Assembly: GCA_032622095.1 (NCBI GenBank)
Contig: CP136068.1
Span: forward strand, 13,433,729-13,497,728
DNA: 64,000 bases
Reading direction: 5' to 3'
Source: Siphonodentalium dalli
Lineage: Eukaryota > Mollusca > Scaphopoda > Gadilida > Siphonodentaliidae
Both the position numbers and the translations under genes were made by a program. This document shows, in pieces, positions 44,932 through 56,348 of this stretch; the first letter of the stretch is position 1; each line of letters opens with the position of its first letter. A model generated the notes under the pieces. The model was given only the letters and a program-made list of their open reading frames with translations. It was not told the DNA's origin and did not search any database.

Positions 44932-46730
44932 CTGACGATTGATTGCTACTACATATTTAGTCAGAGCTGATTGTATATTTACATGACTTGTCTACAATCA
45001 CTTGGTTGTTGAGCGATTTCACTTTAAAAGTTGAGTAGAAATTTTACTCAATACGTTGAGTAGAACTAGTTTACTCAAAGCTGCTTGCAGCTGTAATTAT
45101 AGCGGCTTTGAGTAATTGTTGAGTGAAATTTTAGCCAACAAGATTTTCAGTGCAAATTGACCAATCACAAGGTTTTCACCAACTTTGAGTCAGCTTCGTT
45201 ATTGCCTTTCATTAATGACAATTTTATTGCCTAACACCAGTTGTTAATATTCAAAAATACAGCAATATCATATAAACAGAGCACATAGTATATGAAATAA
45301 TACACTAAAATGTTAAAGCCGGAAGGTAGATATTGTCAACTCTTTGAACCCGTGTGGTTGTGTATATCATGGGAGTAGAATCACTGACATGGTAGTGAAC
45401 TCTAATGTTGAGCATGTAACCTACACATTTTTCAATTTGGCCTCCAGCTCTGTTTAACACTTTCTTTACTAAATGGATTCTCCCACCAAGTTAATAAATT
45501 GGAAGGGTCTATTATGCATTTGGATGGATTTAAAGGATATATGAGCAGACGACAGAAAGACGAAATGATAATAAAAGTGTAGAAATTCATTTTAATTGGT
45601 GGAAAATGATTTGATCAACAAACGACCTACATGTATGTTTGAACTTATATATAAAGGTTGAAATCAACTTATTTTATGTTTAGTAAAATTACTCTCTATT
45701 CAAATTCAATCAAACCAGGGGAAAATTACTAAAATACCAATATAGACTATACCACACTGGTATACTACACTTGTATAGTCTATATTGATATTTTAGTAAT
45801 TTTCCCAGGGGCCTTTGATTTCTGCTACATGCCCAATTATTAAAGTTACCTTTTTTAGACTTCATCAAAGAACCCCATGTATGTTCAATGGGCGATTCTT
45901 TTGTCGTGGTCTGTGTGTTAAAGAAGCCAACCATTTTTGAGCGGAATTGATAATTAGCGGTACTTCCTAGCGTAATAATATAAAAAATAATTTTAGCAAT
46001 CCTACTTGATTTTAACGAACATTAAATTATTACAAATATAGCAGAATATCTTTGGAATTCTCACCATACTCATTCATAATGAAGAATTTTGCATTAACTT
46101 GACAGTTTTATGGCAGTATGCTGTAGAAAAATTAACACAATTTATGTTGTGATTTATCATTTTTATGATCTTAGAAATAGGATCATTATACTGATTATCT
46201 CAGTAATCATCGATTACTGAACTATTTTCCGATAAATCGTTTCAGCCCAAATCATGCAAAAGAATAATGAAAAATACTGGTAATCACCATCATTTGTATG
46301 GTCATCGTTAAAAGCAATAAAATTATCCATCAGTTATAATTTAAAAATTATCAAAAAAACTCAAAAGTAATTGAGAACTTGCTTATTTTCTGCTTTTGGT
46401 GATAGAAGCATGGACGCTCTTTAACATAGATGATCATTGGAATTTTTAATATTTTGCAAGGGCATATTTCAAGACATACATGTTGGATCTCAGGGTTCAA
46501 AGAGATGAATTATTTTATGTGGACTAGTAGCCCCGACTGAAAAGCTTTTGAAAAAATTAGGAGCAAAATTTGAAGATAATGTATGGAACATAATACATGT
46601 ATATTAGCATATATCATATAAACTGGGATTATAATTTTATACCGATGGTTAATTTCAAGTAAATTGAAAATATAATACCATATACACCCGTCAGTAAGCC
46701 CAGGGGGCACGTGCACGTTTTTGTCCAAAA
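44932..46730. other. Intergenic DNA with two hairpin features
   Basis: No gene recognised. About 45003-45137 has a cluster of TTGAGTR words in both orientations, forming several small hairpins. The 34-bp-stem hairpin at 45719-45806 is listed separately. Confidence 0.5.
45719..45806. repeat. Hairpin with 34-bp stem
   Basis: 45719-45752 (GGGAAAATTACTAAAATACC...) and 45773-45806 pair with one mismatch around a 20-base loop. It could be a tiny MITE or a small-RNA precursor; no target duplication or conservation evidence is available. Confidence 0.85.
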
Positions 46731-46875
46731 AGTCACTACTTGACCCGTCCAAAACACTCCCCGGACAAAATCACCCGTAGGTATCAAATTTCGTCGAAAT
46801 CCGTCCAGCAGTTTTCCCGGCCATAGCTAACAGACAAACAAACAAACAGACAGAAGTCCCAAACTATATATTAGA
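46731..46875 (-). mobile_element. Truncated Helitron 5' end at the palindrome edge
   Basis: Minus strand starts TCTAATATATAGTTTGGGAC at 46875 and matches the complete element at 54449-54664 until about 46731, where the similarity stops in mid-element. This truncation marks the outer end of the left arm. Confidence 0.7.
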
Positions 46876-47295
46876 TCATTTGTGGGTACCCGTTTCAAGT
46901 TGAACATCACATCGGGCGGAAAAACTGACCCGATGAAAATCTCCCCCATTCCCAAAGAACCCCTAAGTACGAACACAGACTTAAGAATCACACAACACGC
47001 TCATGTCTGTACACAGGCACAACACGCTCATGTCTGGACACATACACGCTCTTTATCGACGACACTGCGGATACGAACACTCTTTAACTATCATGCGATT
47101 AACCCATGAATTCCCATTGCGGTGGCAGGGCATTGGAGAATGAGTGCTCTGACGTTCTCAGAAGCGGTCTGATGACCATTCAAGTGGCTTTTTACCCTTA
47201 GATAGCAAGTTTGGGCTAAATCCGTCCAGCAATTTTCCTTGCCATAGCTAACAGACAAACAACAAACAAACAGAAGTCCCAAAATATATAGTAGA
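46876..47295 (-). mobile_element. Helitron-like unit in the left arm (mirror of 54030-54448)
   Basis: Minus strand starts TCTACTATATATTTTGGGAC at 47295, then a TTTGTTTGTTGTTTGTCTG run and TTAGCTATGGC, typical of Helitron 5' regions. Its 3' end appears to be interrupted by the neighbouring element at 46875. Confidence 0.6.
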
Positions 47296-48209
47296 CTAGC
47301 AGGTTAGCCCGTCACTGGCGTGGTTCGTCTCATGGCTTTGTTCGAAAAAGCAATTGCAACAGCTTCCGAGACACGTATGCTGCACCTAGGTGTAAAATTT
47401 CGTCGAAATCCGCCAGTTTTACCCGATTTGACCTTGAATTGATCATTGTCAAGGTCAGGTCGGGGTCACAATTTAACCCGTCCATGACACTTCCCGTAAG
47501 TAGCAAGTAACTTGACCAATTTTGAAATTTGCTGGTCGCATTCGTCTGTAGGTCTGAGGAATTCTCGGCTAGATATTGTTACCAACATGACATATTTAAA
47601 TTAATTCCGCCGTGCACCCCCATCACCAACGCGACGTAATTTTGGTACCATGTGTTGCGTTCTAAAAATAGGTCGATTGCAGTGGATTCGTAGAGATGAC
47701 GAAATATGAGTGCGACAGAGAATATTGTTTGATCGAAAGCATTTGAATTAATACATCACAAGACTCGCCTTGATGCTGGCTAATAGATATTTGTCCCGGC
47801 TAGGTGTTGGGAATGTGAATTAAAATTGCCGTGGGGATCTAATTTTGCCACGGCAATGTACACAAAATCTCCCCCGTTCCTAGAAGCGAGTTCCATATAA
47901 CGTAAACAAAACCGTATGCGAAAGCCGGAGGGAATAAAGAGCGTTAACCGGTTAACAAACCCAAATATGGAAGATCTTTATCAACGACACTGCGGATACG
48001 AACGCTCTTTAACTATCAACGCTATTAACCCCGAGGTGCCGTTTTTTGTGACTGAGAGTGGAGAACGGGTGCTCTGATCTTCTCCAAAACGCTGCGACGA
48101 CGATTCCCGTGGGTTTTTACCCTTATATGGGAAGTTTGAGCCGAATCGGTCCAGCCGTTTTTGAGTCTATAAAGGACACATATACGGAAGTCTCAAAATA
48201 TGTATGAGA
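47296..48209 (-). mobile_element. Helitron-like unit, 914 bp (mirror of 53116-54029)
   Basis: Minus strand starts TCTCATACATATTTTGAGAC at 48209 and ends GACGGGCTAACCTGCTAG at 47296. Exactly the same length as its mirror copy. No coding. Confidence 0.7.
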
Positions 48210-48590
48210 CTAGCCGATGAGCCCGACGTTGTCCGGGCTATTCAAAAACAAAATTTCAAGTCGATAGCTATTCAAAAACAAAATTTCAAGTCGATAGCTC
48301 CACCCGTTTCCGAGATCTGGTCTGCGCATGCGCGAAGCTGGCGTCGCACGGGCTCGGCGACCCGATAAAATTCGTATCCGGGGCAAGATACATTCACATA
48401 GCAAATTTCAAGTCGATAGCTCCACCCGTTTCCGAGATCCCGTCTGCGCATGCGCGAAGCTGGCGTCGCACGGGCTCGGCGACCCGATAAAATTTGTATC
48501 CGGGGCAAGATACATTCACATAGCAAATTTCAAGTCGATAGCTCCACCCGTTTCCGAGATCTCGTCTGCGCATGCGGTAAGAAATGTTGT
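48210..48590 (-). mobile_element. Helitron-like 3' end with duplicated 122-bp units
   Basis: Minus strand ends GCCCGGACAACGTCGGGC (hairpin), TCATCGGCTAG at 48210, the classic Helitron 3' structure. Upstream are two full and one partial 122-bp units with TGCGCATGCGC at 48323 and 48444. The 5' end is not clear and lies near 48590. Confidence 0.65.
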
Positions 48591-49026
48591 AAAAAAATAC
48601 CCCCGCCCTCCACTAACCACAACCCCCACCTTCCACTAATCACCCTCCCCGCCCTCCACTAACCACAACCCCCAGGATGATTTGGTGTCATCCATTCAGT
48701 TTATTGATAACATATAGCAATTCTGAGACTACCGTCAGAGGGAATATTACTGTGATGTAATGTATAATATACATTTATTAGTGCTTGTTAATGATGTTCT
48801 TTGCAGTTCTTTGGATTCTTTGTTACCTGTATAATAATAAGTTTTATATTTGCAAAATGTATTCGTCCACGGATCTGACTTATTTACCCAGCCAAAGGAT
48901 TAAGGTGTCGAAGTGCCTGGGTCCCCATTTATCCGTTCAATAATTTAATTAAGCTGACAATATGCATTTAATTACTAAAGCAATGTTTGTACATCTGCAA
49001 GCCTGGATATAGTTTGTCTGACATTT

Positions 49027-49119
49027 GCAGAAAGAGGTCCCCATAGGGTAAATTTAGTGAAGTTGTCCCACAGGGTGGGCTAGCATTACTAAATTCACCC
49101 TCTGGGAACCTCATTCTGC
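49027..49119. repeat. 93-bp hairpin repeat in the left arm
   Basis: GCAGAAAGAGGTCCCC and GGAACCTCATTCTGC arms around GTGGGCTAGC. A shorter member (about 74 bp) is at 49321-49394. Mirrors at about 52327-52419 and 52052-52125. Confidence 0.8.
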
Positions 49120-50451
49120 TCAGGCCTCAACTGCTAGGGGAGACCTAGGATCAGATTGAAGTTCCCCTGTTGAAGTTGGTGATGTTCACTGATTAGTTAC
49201 CACGATGATGCATTTTATCTTCTGCGAATTATGGGATATAGAAACTGAACAGAAGGGGAAAAAGTAACTGAAAACAATGTTAATTTTATAGTATAGATAC
49301 TTTCCAGAAGATTAGGCTAAGCAGAATGAGGTCCCCAGAGGTTGATTTGGTGGGGTAGCATCACCAACTTCACCCTCTGGGGGACTCATTCTGCAACTGT
49401 CAGATACAGTAAATCCAGACTTGTACATCTGTCCAGTAGTTTATATGTTGAATATGAAAACATGTCCCATCACATGTTTAATGGGAAAGAAAACTCTCAT
49501 GCTGTCATGTGCACTAAGCAAGCTGTTATCTGTTTGTGTGTACAGTTTCAGCGCAAATCTCCACACATGATCTGAGATATGGCGTCTCAAATTAATCCGC
49601 ACAAGCAATTACGCCCGCAACTTCCATTTTGGAAGAATTATTATCTCCCTTTATAGTTTGTGACGTTACTGCCTCACTTGGTTGTTTAACATGAAACTGA
49701 ATCGCATACAATAGTCTGTTTTATATATGAAAAGAAATAAAACAGCAGAGTGAATGTTTGTTGTGCGCAATAAATAATTATCTTTTGCGAAGAAATTATA
49801 GATTAATTCATAAAAGGTTGTTTGGTTGTTTTGCACATTTTGAAGTCATGTGAGTTTGGCAAAGTTTGTCACATTCAAATGTTAGGCGACCATTAACTGG
49901 CCTTAAATTAATTGTTCAAAATTATAACATAAATCATTTTGTCTTATAGTTATAATACATGTATGCAGTCTTTAATAGGCTGTGATTGCTTGGGTTTTGC
50001 ATAGGGCCCTGCAAATCGGACATTTTCATTTCAAATCGAATCTGAAATTGAATCAGCCAAGTGATTCCGAATGGAATCTCGAATCATATCATTGCATGAG
50101 TAGTATCATGAGTGAAGATATAGATATCACTGGACTGAGTGGCCTTACTGGTATAAATTTGCTCATTTTGTAACAACGATAAGTGATTGTCTGTATAAAT
50201 GTAAATATTATCCATACATGGATCAAATTCGCAATCAACCAATTAAGTGCGCATTTGTTGTGTCCATCTCTGCTTTAAAGTAATTAAACAGTATCTTAAG
50301 CAATAATGAAGTCAGTAAGCAATCACATTCATGCAGCTGAAGTTTGACATATATGAAATTTTGCAATGCTTCAGTATATAATATAACTCAGTCTACAACA
50401 GAGTTTATGTGTGTTGTTCTTTGTTAGTATCATAATCTATCTTCGCGAAAA

Positions 50452-50994
50452 TATGTTAAATATGTTTCGTAAAATGGGTCTGGAACCCTGAATACATTAT
50501 AATCTGATGACACAATAATTCATGATGATTGTGCACTCTTTTTGTAACTATATATTTTAATGACAAGTCCCTGTTGTAAAACATATGTTAAAGGGGACGG
50601 AAACCATCAACAAATCAGGCTGTTAATATATTAAGTATATCAACCATGGTGCAATAAAAGATATCTCATTTCTCAATTATGCTCACACACAGTGATATCA
50701 CATAGCGTACATGTAATTCATAACTCCCGCTAATTACTGCGCGTCCTTTTTTATAAGATCATGATGTCACAGCCTCACTTAGGGCATTACTCATCTTTAG
50801 TACAGATATGTGTAAAGGATATCACACTAAAATAATTTTGGCGTGTTTGTTTGTTATTCTGCGCAAAACTAGGGCCCTGTGAATTGATTCGATGCAATTC
50901 GGAACTTTCGTCTGATTCGATTAAAAATCGGCTGTCCTGATTCAAATTGTATCGAATCAATGCACCAGTTGCATTCTTTACGGAAACCTTTGCT
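50452..50994. other. 543-bp spacer of the large palindrome
   Basis: Unique sequence between arms. Contains TTAAAGGGGACGGAAACC (a TTAA-type end-like word at about 50590), TAGGGCCCTGTGAATTGATTC (hAT-like end word, about 50872) and several ATTCGAT-rich words. No gene recognised; a frame at 50787-51035 spans the spacer-arm junction and looks fortuitous. Confidence 0.7.
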
Positions 50995-52869
50995 TTTTCG
51001 CGAAGATAGATTATGATACTAACAAAGAACAACACACATAAACTCTGTTGTAGACTGAGTTATATTATATACTGAAGCATTGCAAAATTTCATATATGTC
51101 AAACTTCAGCTGCATGAATGTGATTGCTTACTGACTTCATTATTGCTTAAGATACTGTTTAATTACTTTAAAGCAGAGATGGACACAACAAATGCGCACT
51201 TAATTGGTTGATTGCGAATTTGATCCATGTATGGATAATATTTACATTTATACAGACAATCACTTATCGTTGTTACAAAATGAGCAAATTTATACCAGTA
51301 AGGCCACTCAGTCCAGTGATATCTATATCTTCACTCATGATACTACTCATGCAATGATATGATTCGAGATTCCATTCGGAATCACTTGGCTGATTCAATT
51401 TCAGATTCGATTTGAAATGAAAATGTCCGATTTGCAGGGCCCTATGCAAAACCCAAGCAATCACAGCCTATTAAAGACTGCATACATGTATTATAACTAT
51501 AAGACAAAATGATTTATGTTATAATTTTGAACAATTAATTTAAGGCCAGTTAATGGTCGCCTAACATTTGAATGTGACAAACTTTGCCAAACTCACATGA
51601 CTTCAAAATGTGCAAAACAACCAAACAACCTTTTATGAATTAATCTATAATTTCTTCGCAAAAGATAATTATTTATTGCGCACAACAAACATTCACTCTG
51701 CTGTTTTATTTCTTTTCATATATAAAACAGACTATTGTATGCGATTCAGTTTCATGTTAAACAACCAAGTGAGGCAGTAACGTCACAAACTATAAAGGGA
51801 GATAATAATTCTTCCAAAATGGAAGTTGCGGGCGTAATTGCTTGTGCGGATTAATTTGAGACGCCATATCTCAGATCATGTGTGGAGATTTGCGCTGAAA
51901 CTGTACACACAAACAGATAACAGCTTGCTTAGTGCACATGACAGCATGAGAGTTTTCTTTCCCATTAAACATGTGATGGGACATGTTTTCATATTCAACA
52001 TATAAACTACTGGACAGATGTACAAGTCTGGATTTACTGTATCTGACAGTTGCAGAATGAGTCCCCCAGAGGGTGAAGTTGGTGATGCTACCCCACCAAA
52101 TCAACCTCTGGGGACCTCATTCTGCTTAGCCTAATCTTCTGGAAAGTATCTATACTATAAAATTAACATTGTTTTCAGTTACTTTTTCCCCTTCTGTTCA
52201 GTTTCTATATCCCATAATTCGCAGAAGATAAAATGCATCATCGTGGTAACTAATCAGTGAACATCACCAACTTCAACAGGGGAACTTCAATCTGATCCTA
52301 GGTCTCCCCTAGCAGTTGAGGCCTGAGCAGAATGAGGTTCCCAGAGGGTGAATTTAGTAATGCTAGCCCACCCTGTGGGACAACTTCACTAAATTTACCC
52401 TATGGGGACCTCTTTCTGCAAATGTCAGACAAACTATATCCAGGCTTGCAGATGTACAAACATTGCTTTAGTAATTAAATGCATATTGTCAGCTTAATTA
52501 AATTATTGAACGGATAAATGGGGACCCAGGCACTTCGACACCTTAATCCTTTGGCTGGGTAAATAAGTCAGATCCGTGGACGAATACATTTTGCAAATAT
52601 AAAACTTATTATTATACAGGTAACAAAGAATCCAAAGAACTGCAAAGAACATCATTAACAAGCACTAATAAATGTATATAATACATTACATCACAGTAAT
52701 ATTCCCTCTGACGGTAGTCTCAGAATTGCTATATGTTATCAATAAACTGAATGGATGACACCAAATCATCCTGGGGGTTGTGGTTAGTGGAGGGCGGAGA
52801 GGGTGATTAGTGGAAGGTGGGGGTTGTGGTTAGTGGAGGGCGGGGGTATTTTTTTACAACATTTCTTAC

Positions 52870-53115
52870 CGCATGCGCAGACGAGATCTCGGAAACGGGT
52901 GGAGCTATCGACTTGAAATTTGCTATGTGAAATGTATCTTGCCCCGGATACAAATTTTATCGGGTCGCCGAGCCCGTGCGACGCCAGCTTCGCGCATGCG
53001 CAGACCAGATCTCGGAAACGGGTGGAGCTATCGACTTGAAATTTTGTTTTTTAATAGCTATCGACTTGAAATTTTGTTTTTGAATAGCCCGGACAACGTC
53101 GGGCTCATCGGCTAG
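52870..53115 (+). mobile_element. Helitron-like 3' end in the right arm
   Basis: Mirror of the 48210-48590 unit; ends with the GCCCGGACAACGTCGGGC hairpin, TCATCGG and CTAG at 53112-53115, joined directly to the TC of the next unit. A TGCGCATGCG palindrome lies at 52992. Confidence 0.65.
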
Positions 53116-54029
53116 TCTCATACATATTTTGAGACTTCCGTATATGTGTCCTTTATAGACTCAAAAACGGCTGGACCGATTCGGCTCAAACTTCCCATAT
53201 AAGGGTAAAAACCCACGGGAATCGTCGTCGCGGCATTTTTGGAGAAGATCAGAGCACCCGTTCTCCACTCTGTCACAAAAAACGGCACCTCGGGGTTAAT
53301 AGCGTTGATAGTTAAAGAGCGTTCGTATCCGCAGTGTCGTTGATAAAGATCTTCCATATTTGGGTTTGTTAACCGGTTAACGCTCTTTATTCCCTCCGGC
53401 TTTCGCATACGGTTTTGTTTACGTTATATGGAACTCGCTTCTAGGAACGGGGGAGATTTTGTGTACATTGCTGTGGCAAAATTAGATCCCCACGGCAATT
53501 TTAATTCACATTCCCCAACACCTAGCAGGGACAAATATCTATTAGCCAGCATCAAGGCGAGTCTTGTGATGTATTAATTCAAATGCTTTCGATCAAACAA
53601 TATTCTCTGTCGCACTCATATTTGGTCATCTCTACGAATCCACTGCAATCGACCTATTTTTAGAACGCAACACATGGTACCAAAATTACGTCGCGTTGGT
53701 GATGGGGGTGCACGGCGGAATTAATTTAAATATGTCATGTTGGTAACAATATCTAGCCGAGAATTCCTCAGACCTACAGACGAATGCGACCAGCAAATTT
53801 CAAAATTGGTCAAGTTACTTGCTACCTACGGGTAGTGTCATGGACGGGTTAAATTGTGACCCCGACCTGACCTTGACAATGATCAATTCAAGGTCAAATC
53901 GGGTAAAACTGGCGGATTTCGACGAAATTTTACACCTAGGTGCAGCATACGTGTCTCGGAAGCTGTTGCAATTGCTTTTTCGAACAAAGCCATGAGACGA
54001 ACCACGCCAGTGACGGGCTAACCTGCTAG
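53116..54029 (+). mobile_element. Helitron-like unit, 914 bp
   Basis: Starts TCTCATACATATTTTGAGAC and ends GACGGGCTAACCTGCTAG, followed immediately by TCTACTATATATTTTGGGAC of the next unit. Direct CTAG-TC junctions are repeated in this region. Confidence 0.7.
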
Positions 54030-54448
54030 TCTACTATATATTTTGGGACTTCTGTTTGTTTGTTGTTTGTCTGTTAGCTATGGCCAGGAAAACTGCTGGA
54101 CGGATTTAGCCCAAACTTGCTATCTAAGGGTAAAAAGCCACGTGAATGGTCATCAGACCGCTTCTGAGAACGTCAGAGCACTCATTCTCCAATGCCCTGC
54201 CACCGCAATGGGAATTCATGGGTTAATCGCATGATAGTTAAAGAGTGTTCGTATCCGCAGTGTCGTCGATAAAGAGCGTGTATGTGTCCAGACATGAGCG
54301 TGTTGTGCCTGTGTACAGACATGAGCGTATTGTGTGATTCTTAAGTCTGTGTTCGTACTTAGGGGTTCCTGGGAATGGGGGAGATTTTCATCGGGTCAGT
54401 TTTTCCGCCCGATGTGATGTTCAACTTGAAACGGGTACCCACAAATGA
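54030..54448 (+). mobile_element. Helitron-like unit, 3' end interrupted
   Basis: Starts TCTACTATATATTTTGGGAC, with TTTGTTTGTTGTTTGTCTG and TTAGCTATGGCC. It runs to 54448, where the next element inserts after A. No CTAG end is visible before the insertion. Confidence 0.6.
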
Positions 54449-54664
54449 TCTAATATATAGTTTGGGACTTCTGTCTGTTTGTTTGTTTGTCTGTTAGCTA
54501 TGGCCGGGAAAACTGCTGGACGGATTTCGACGAAATTTGATACCTACGGGTGATTTTGTCCGGGGAGTGTTTTGGACGGGTCAAATAGTGACTCTGACCT
54601 GACCTTGACCTTCAAAATGGTCAATTCAAGGTCAAAGCCCGGACGAAGTCGGGTCACCTGCTAG
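54449..54664 (+). mobile_element. Short complete Helitron, 216 bp
   Basis: Preceded by A, starts TCTAATATATAGTTTGGGAC, ends with hairpin CCCGGACGAAGTCGGG, TCACCTG and CTAG, and is followed by T. A/T insertion, TC start, subterminal hairpin and CTAG end are all canonical. No room for Rep-helicase, so it depended on an autonomous partner. Confidence 0.8.
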
Positions 54665-55038
54665 TGATAGTATACACACTTTGACTCCTTTTTGGTGGAA
54701 TATAGAGAATCCATTTCCAAAGGTGGTGTCTACTGAACAGCAAGCAGGGCTATTGACTCAGGCCACAGTTAACAGTCTTGCTTACTGTTCAGAAGACACC
54801 ATCAACTCGAATATAGTTCTAGCGATTCCACCCCAAGCAATAGGTGTTTCATTATATTTGACACAATTCTTGCTTCGTGTCAACTGTGACACCATCAGGT
54901 GGGTAGTGGTTAGAAGACTCTTGTCCGGGCGATTTTCAGCTTCAATATTCATTATTATCACATTACTGATATTTAACAGGGGAAGCTACATAACACGATA
55001 CTCAACTCATATGAAGCACCCAAGTTACATACACCAGG
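54665..55038. other. Intergenic DNA, nothing recognised
   Basis: A 122-codon frame (54681-55049) has no recognisable domain and runs into the hAT-like element, so it is not called as a gene. Confidence 0.45.
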
Positions 55039-56214
55039 CTTCAATATAGGGCCCTGCAAATTTACGCCGTTATAACTGAACCTTTTCATAATCCAATATG
55101 TGTTTCTCTTTTGTACATAGTATTTGACCACTCATATTGTCCCTAGTTTCCTATTTACAATTTATCAATAGGAATCATATGCAATGACCACTGTTGATAT
55201 AGTGTAGGTAGTAGCAACGTAACTATTTCTATGAAGTTAGGTAGGAAAGAATTTTTTTTTTATAGCTATATAATGAAAATGGACTTATGTCAGGGCATGT
55301 GATAAATTTTGGTGCTTTGGTATGTCACTTTAAGTTTTAACTCATACTGGCACCAAAATGAACATGATAGGAGAAAAACAAGTGCAACTATTTGTAGGTC
55401 CTTGCAAATATTGGAAATTTGATGTTGATATTGCAGTACGATTTAGTGTCCCGAGTTCAAAGATGTTTGAATATCACATTTTCCGATCATTGACACATTA
55501 TTGCATAATTAGTTTGTGTAAAAATGCCTAATCAAATGATGATGTGACTTCTGTGTTGACTCTCAATTAGGATGAAAGTAATATCACTGAGGCATTAACA
55601 AGTCTTCGAATGCGACTGATGTGTCAATCGCAAGAATAGAATTTGTTCTAATTGAGCAACGCAATCAGAGCATTTACTCAAGTGTTAGCCGACGGAGAAG
55701 ACAAAGTCACCGGATGTGGAATCCATCAACATTACCAAATTCATTTGAGATAAACAGAAAAAGCTACTTCAAATTCAATATCTATAGCGGAAATTATAAT
55801 CACAGCGCAAAATCATTAAGTATTATTTAAATGTAGTATGATTCTGCATCATACAAAACACCCAAACAGAACGTATATAATATGGATGGACATTCTGTCC
55901 CAACTACATTAAGTGAATGGTATAATTAGCTTGGTATTTAAGGCAACAAAAAGAAAATTTCAATGTTATTGACTCGTGTGTTGGACCAATGAGCCCATAT
56001 ACCTTTGGGGAAAACTACCATATATACCATGTGATGACAATGCAAAACAAACAAGAGGAACCCCCAACAATTTCCATGAGAATATTTTGATGCCATTGAC
56101 TGACAAATCGCGATGCTCATGTCAATTTAATTCGATATCAACATCGGCATTCCGATTCGATATCAGATTTCAACTCTGTGGAAAAGTGCCAATTTGCACG
56201 GCCCTACTTCAATA
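55039..56214. mobile_element. hAT-like MITE with 8-bp target duplication
   Basis: CTTCAATA at 55039-55046 and 56207-56214 flank an element of 1,160 bp with inverted ends TAGGGCCCTGCAAATT and TAGGGCCGTGCAAATT. Eight-bp duplication and the GGGCC-type end fit the hAT superfamily. No transposase: the short frames inside (55621-55830, 55976-56224) have no domain. Similar end words occur at 50002 and 50872. Confidence 0.85.
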
Positions 56215-56348
56215 CCATAAATAACAATAGAAGATAGACATGGATAAACAACATGGAAGTTTATAGTATATCAAATTGCAAATAGCTAAAAGGAATAAGC
56301 ACCAAAAAAAATTCAAATTTGATTTGAATTTGTTTTTACCACATTTGT

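Larger units (their letters stand above)
46731..50451 (+). repeat. Left arm of a ~7.9-kb palindrome
   Basis: Reverse complement of 50995-54592 with scattered substitutions. Paired coordinates sum to 101446 near the centre and 101325 beyond 48.6 kb, because this arm has one extra 122-bp tandem unit (TTTCCGAGATC ... TGCGCATGCGC ... GTCGATAGCTCC, near 48300-48560). The arm contains, outward to inward, a Helitron chain on the minus strand, a short CCTCCACTAACCACAACCCCC minisatellite (48600-48675), two hairpin repeats (49027, 49321) and a hAT-like end (TAGGGCCCTGCAAATCG at 50002). No gene. Confidence 0.9.
50995..54592 (-). repeat. Right arm of the ~7.9-kb palindrome
   Basis: Inverted copy of 46731-50451. 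It carries one copy fewer of the 122-bp unit (near 52870-53060), and otherwise the same order of hairpins, minisatellite and Helitron units mirrored. The outer limit is within the Helitron at 54449-54664, which is complete here and truncated in the left arm, so the right side is the more likely donor. Confidence 0.9.

Noticed and set aside
47091-47282. Frame starting MGLLFVCCLSVSYG in both palindrome arms, resembling a signal peptide
   Set aside because: It is the translation of the TTTGTTTGTTGTTTGTC run of a Helitron 5' region; its presence in both arms follows from the duplication.
49982-50173. Frames MIAWVLHRAL and MIWWGSITNF conserved in both palindrome arms
   Set aside because: Identity is explained by the inverted duplication; the frames cross a hAT-like end and a hairpin repeat.
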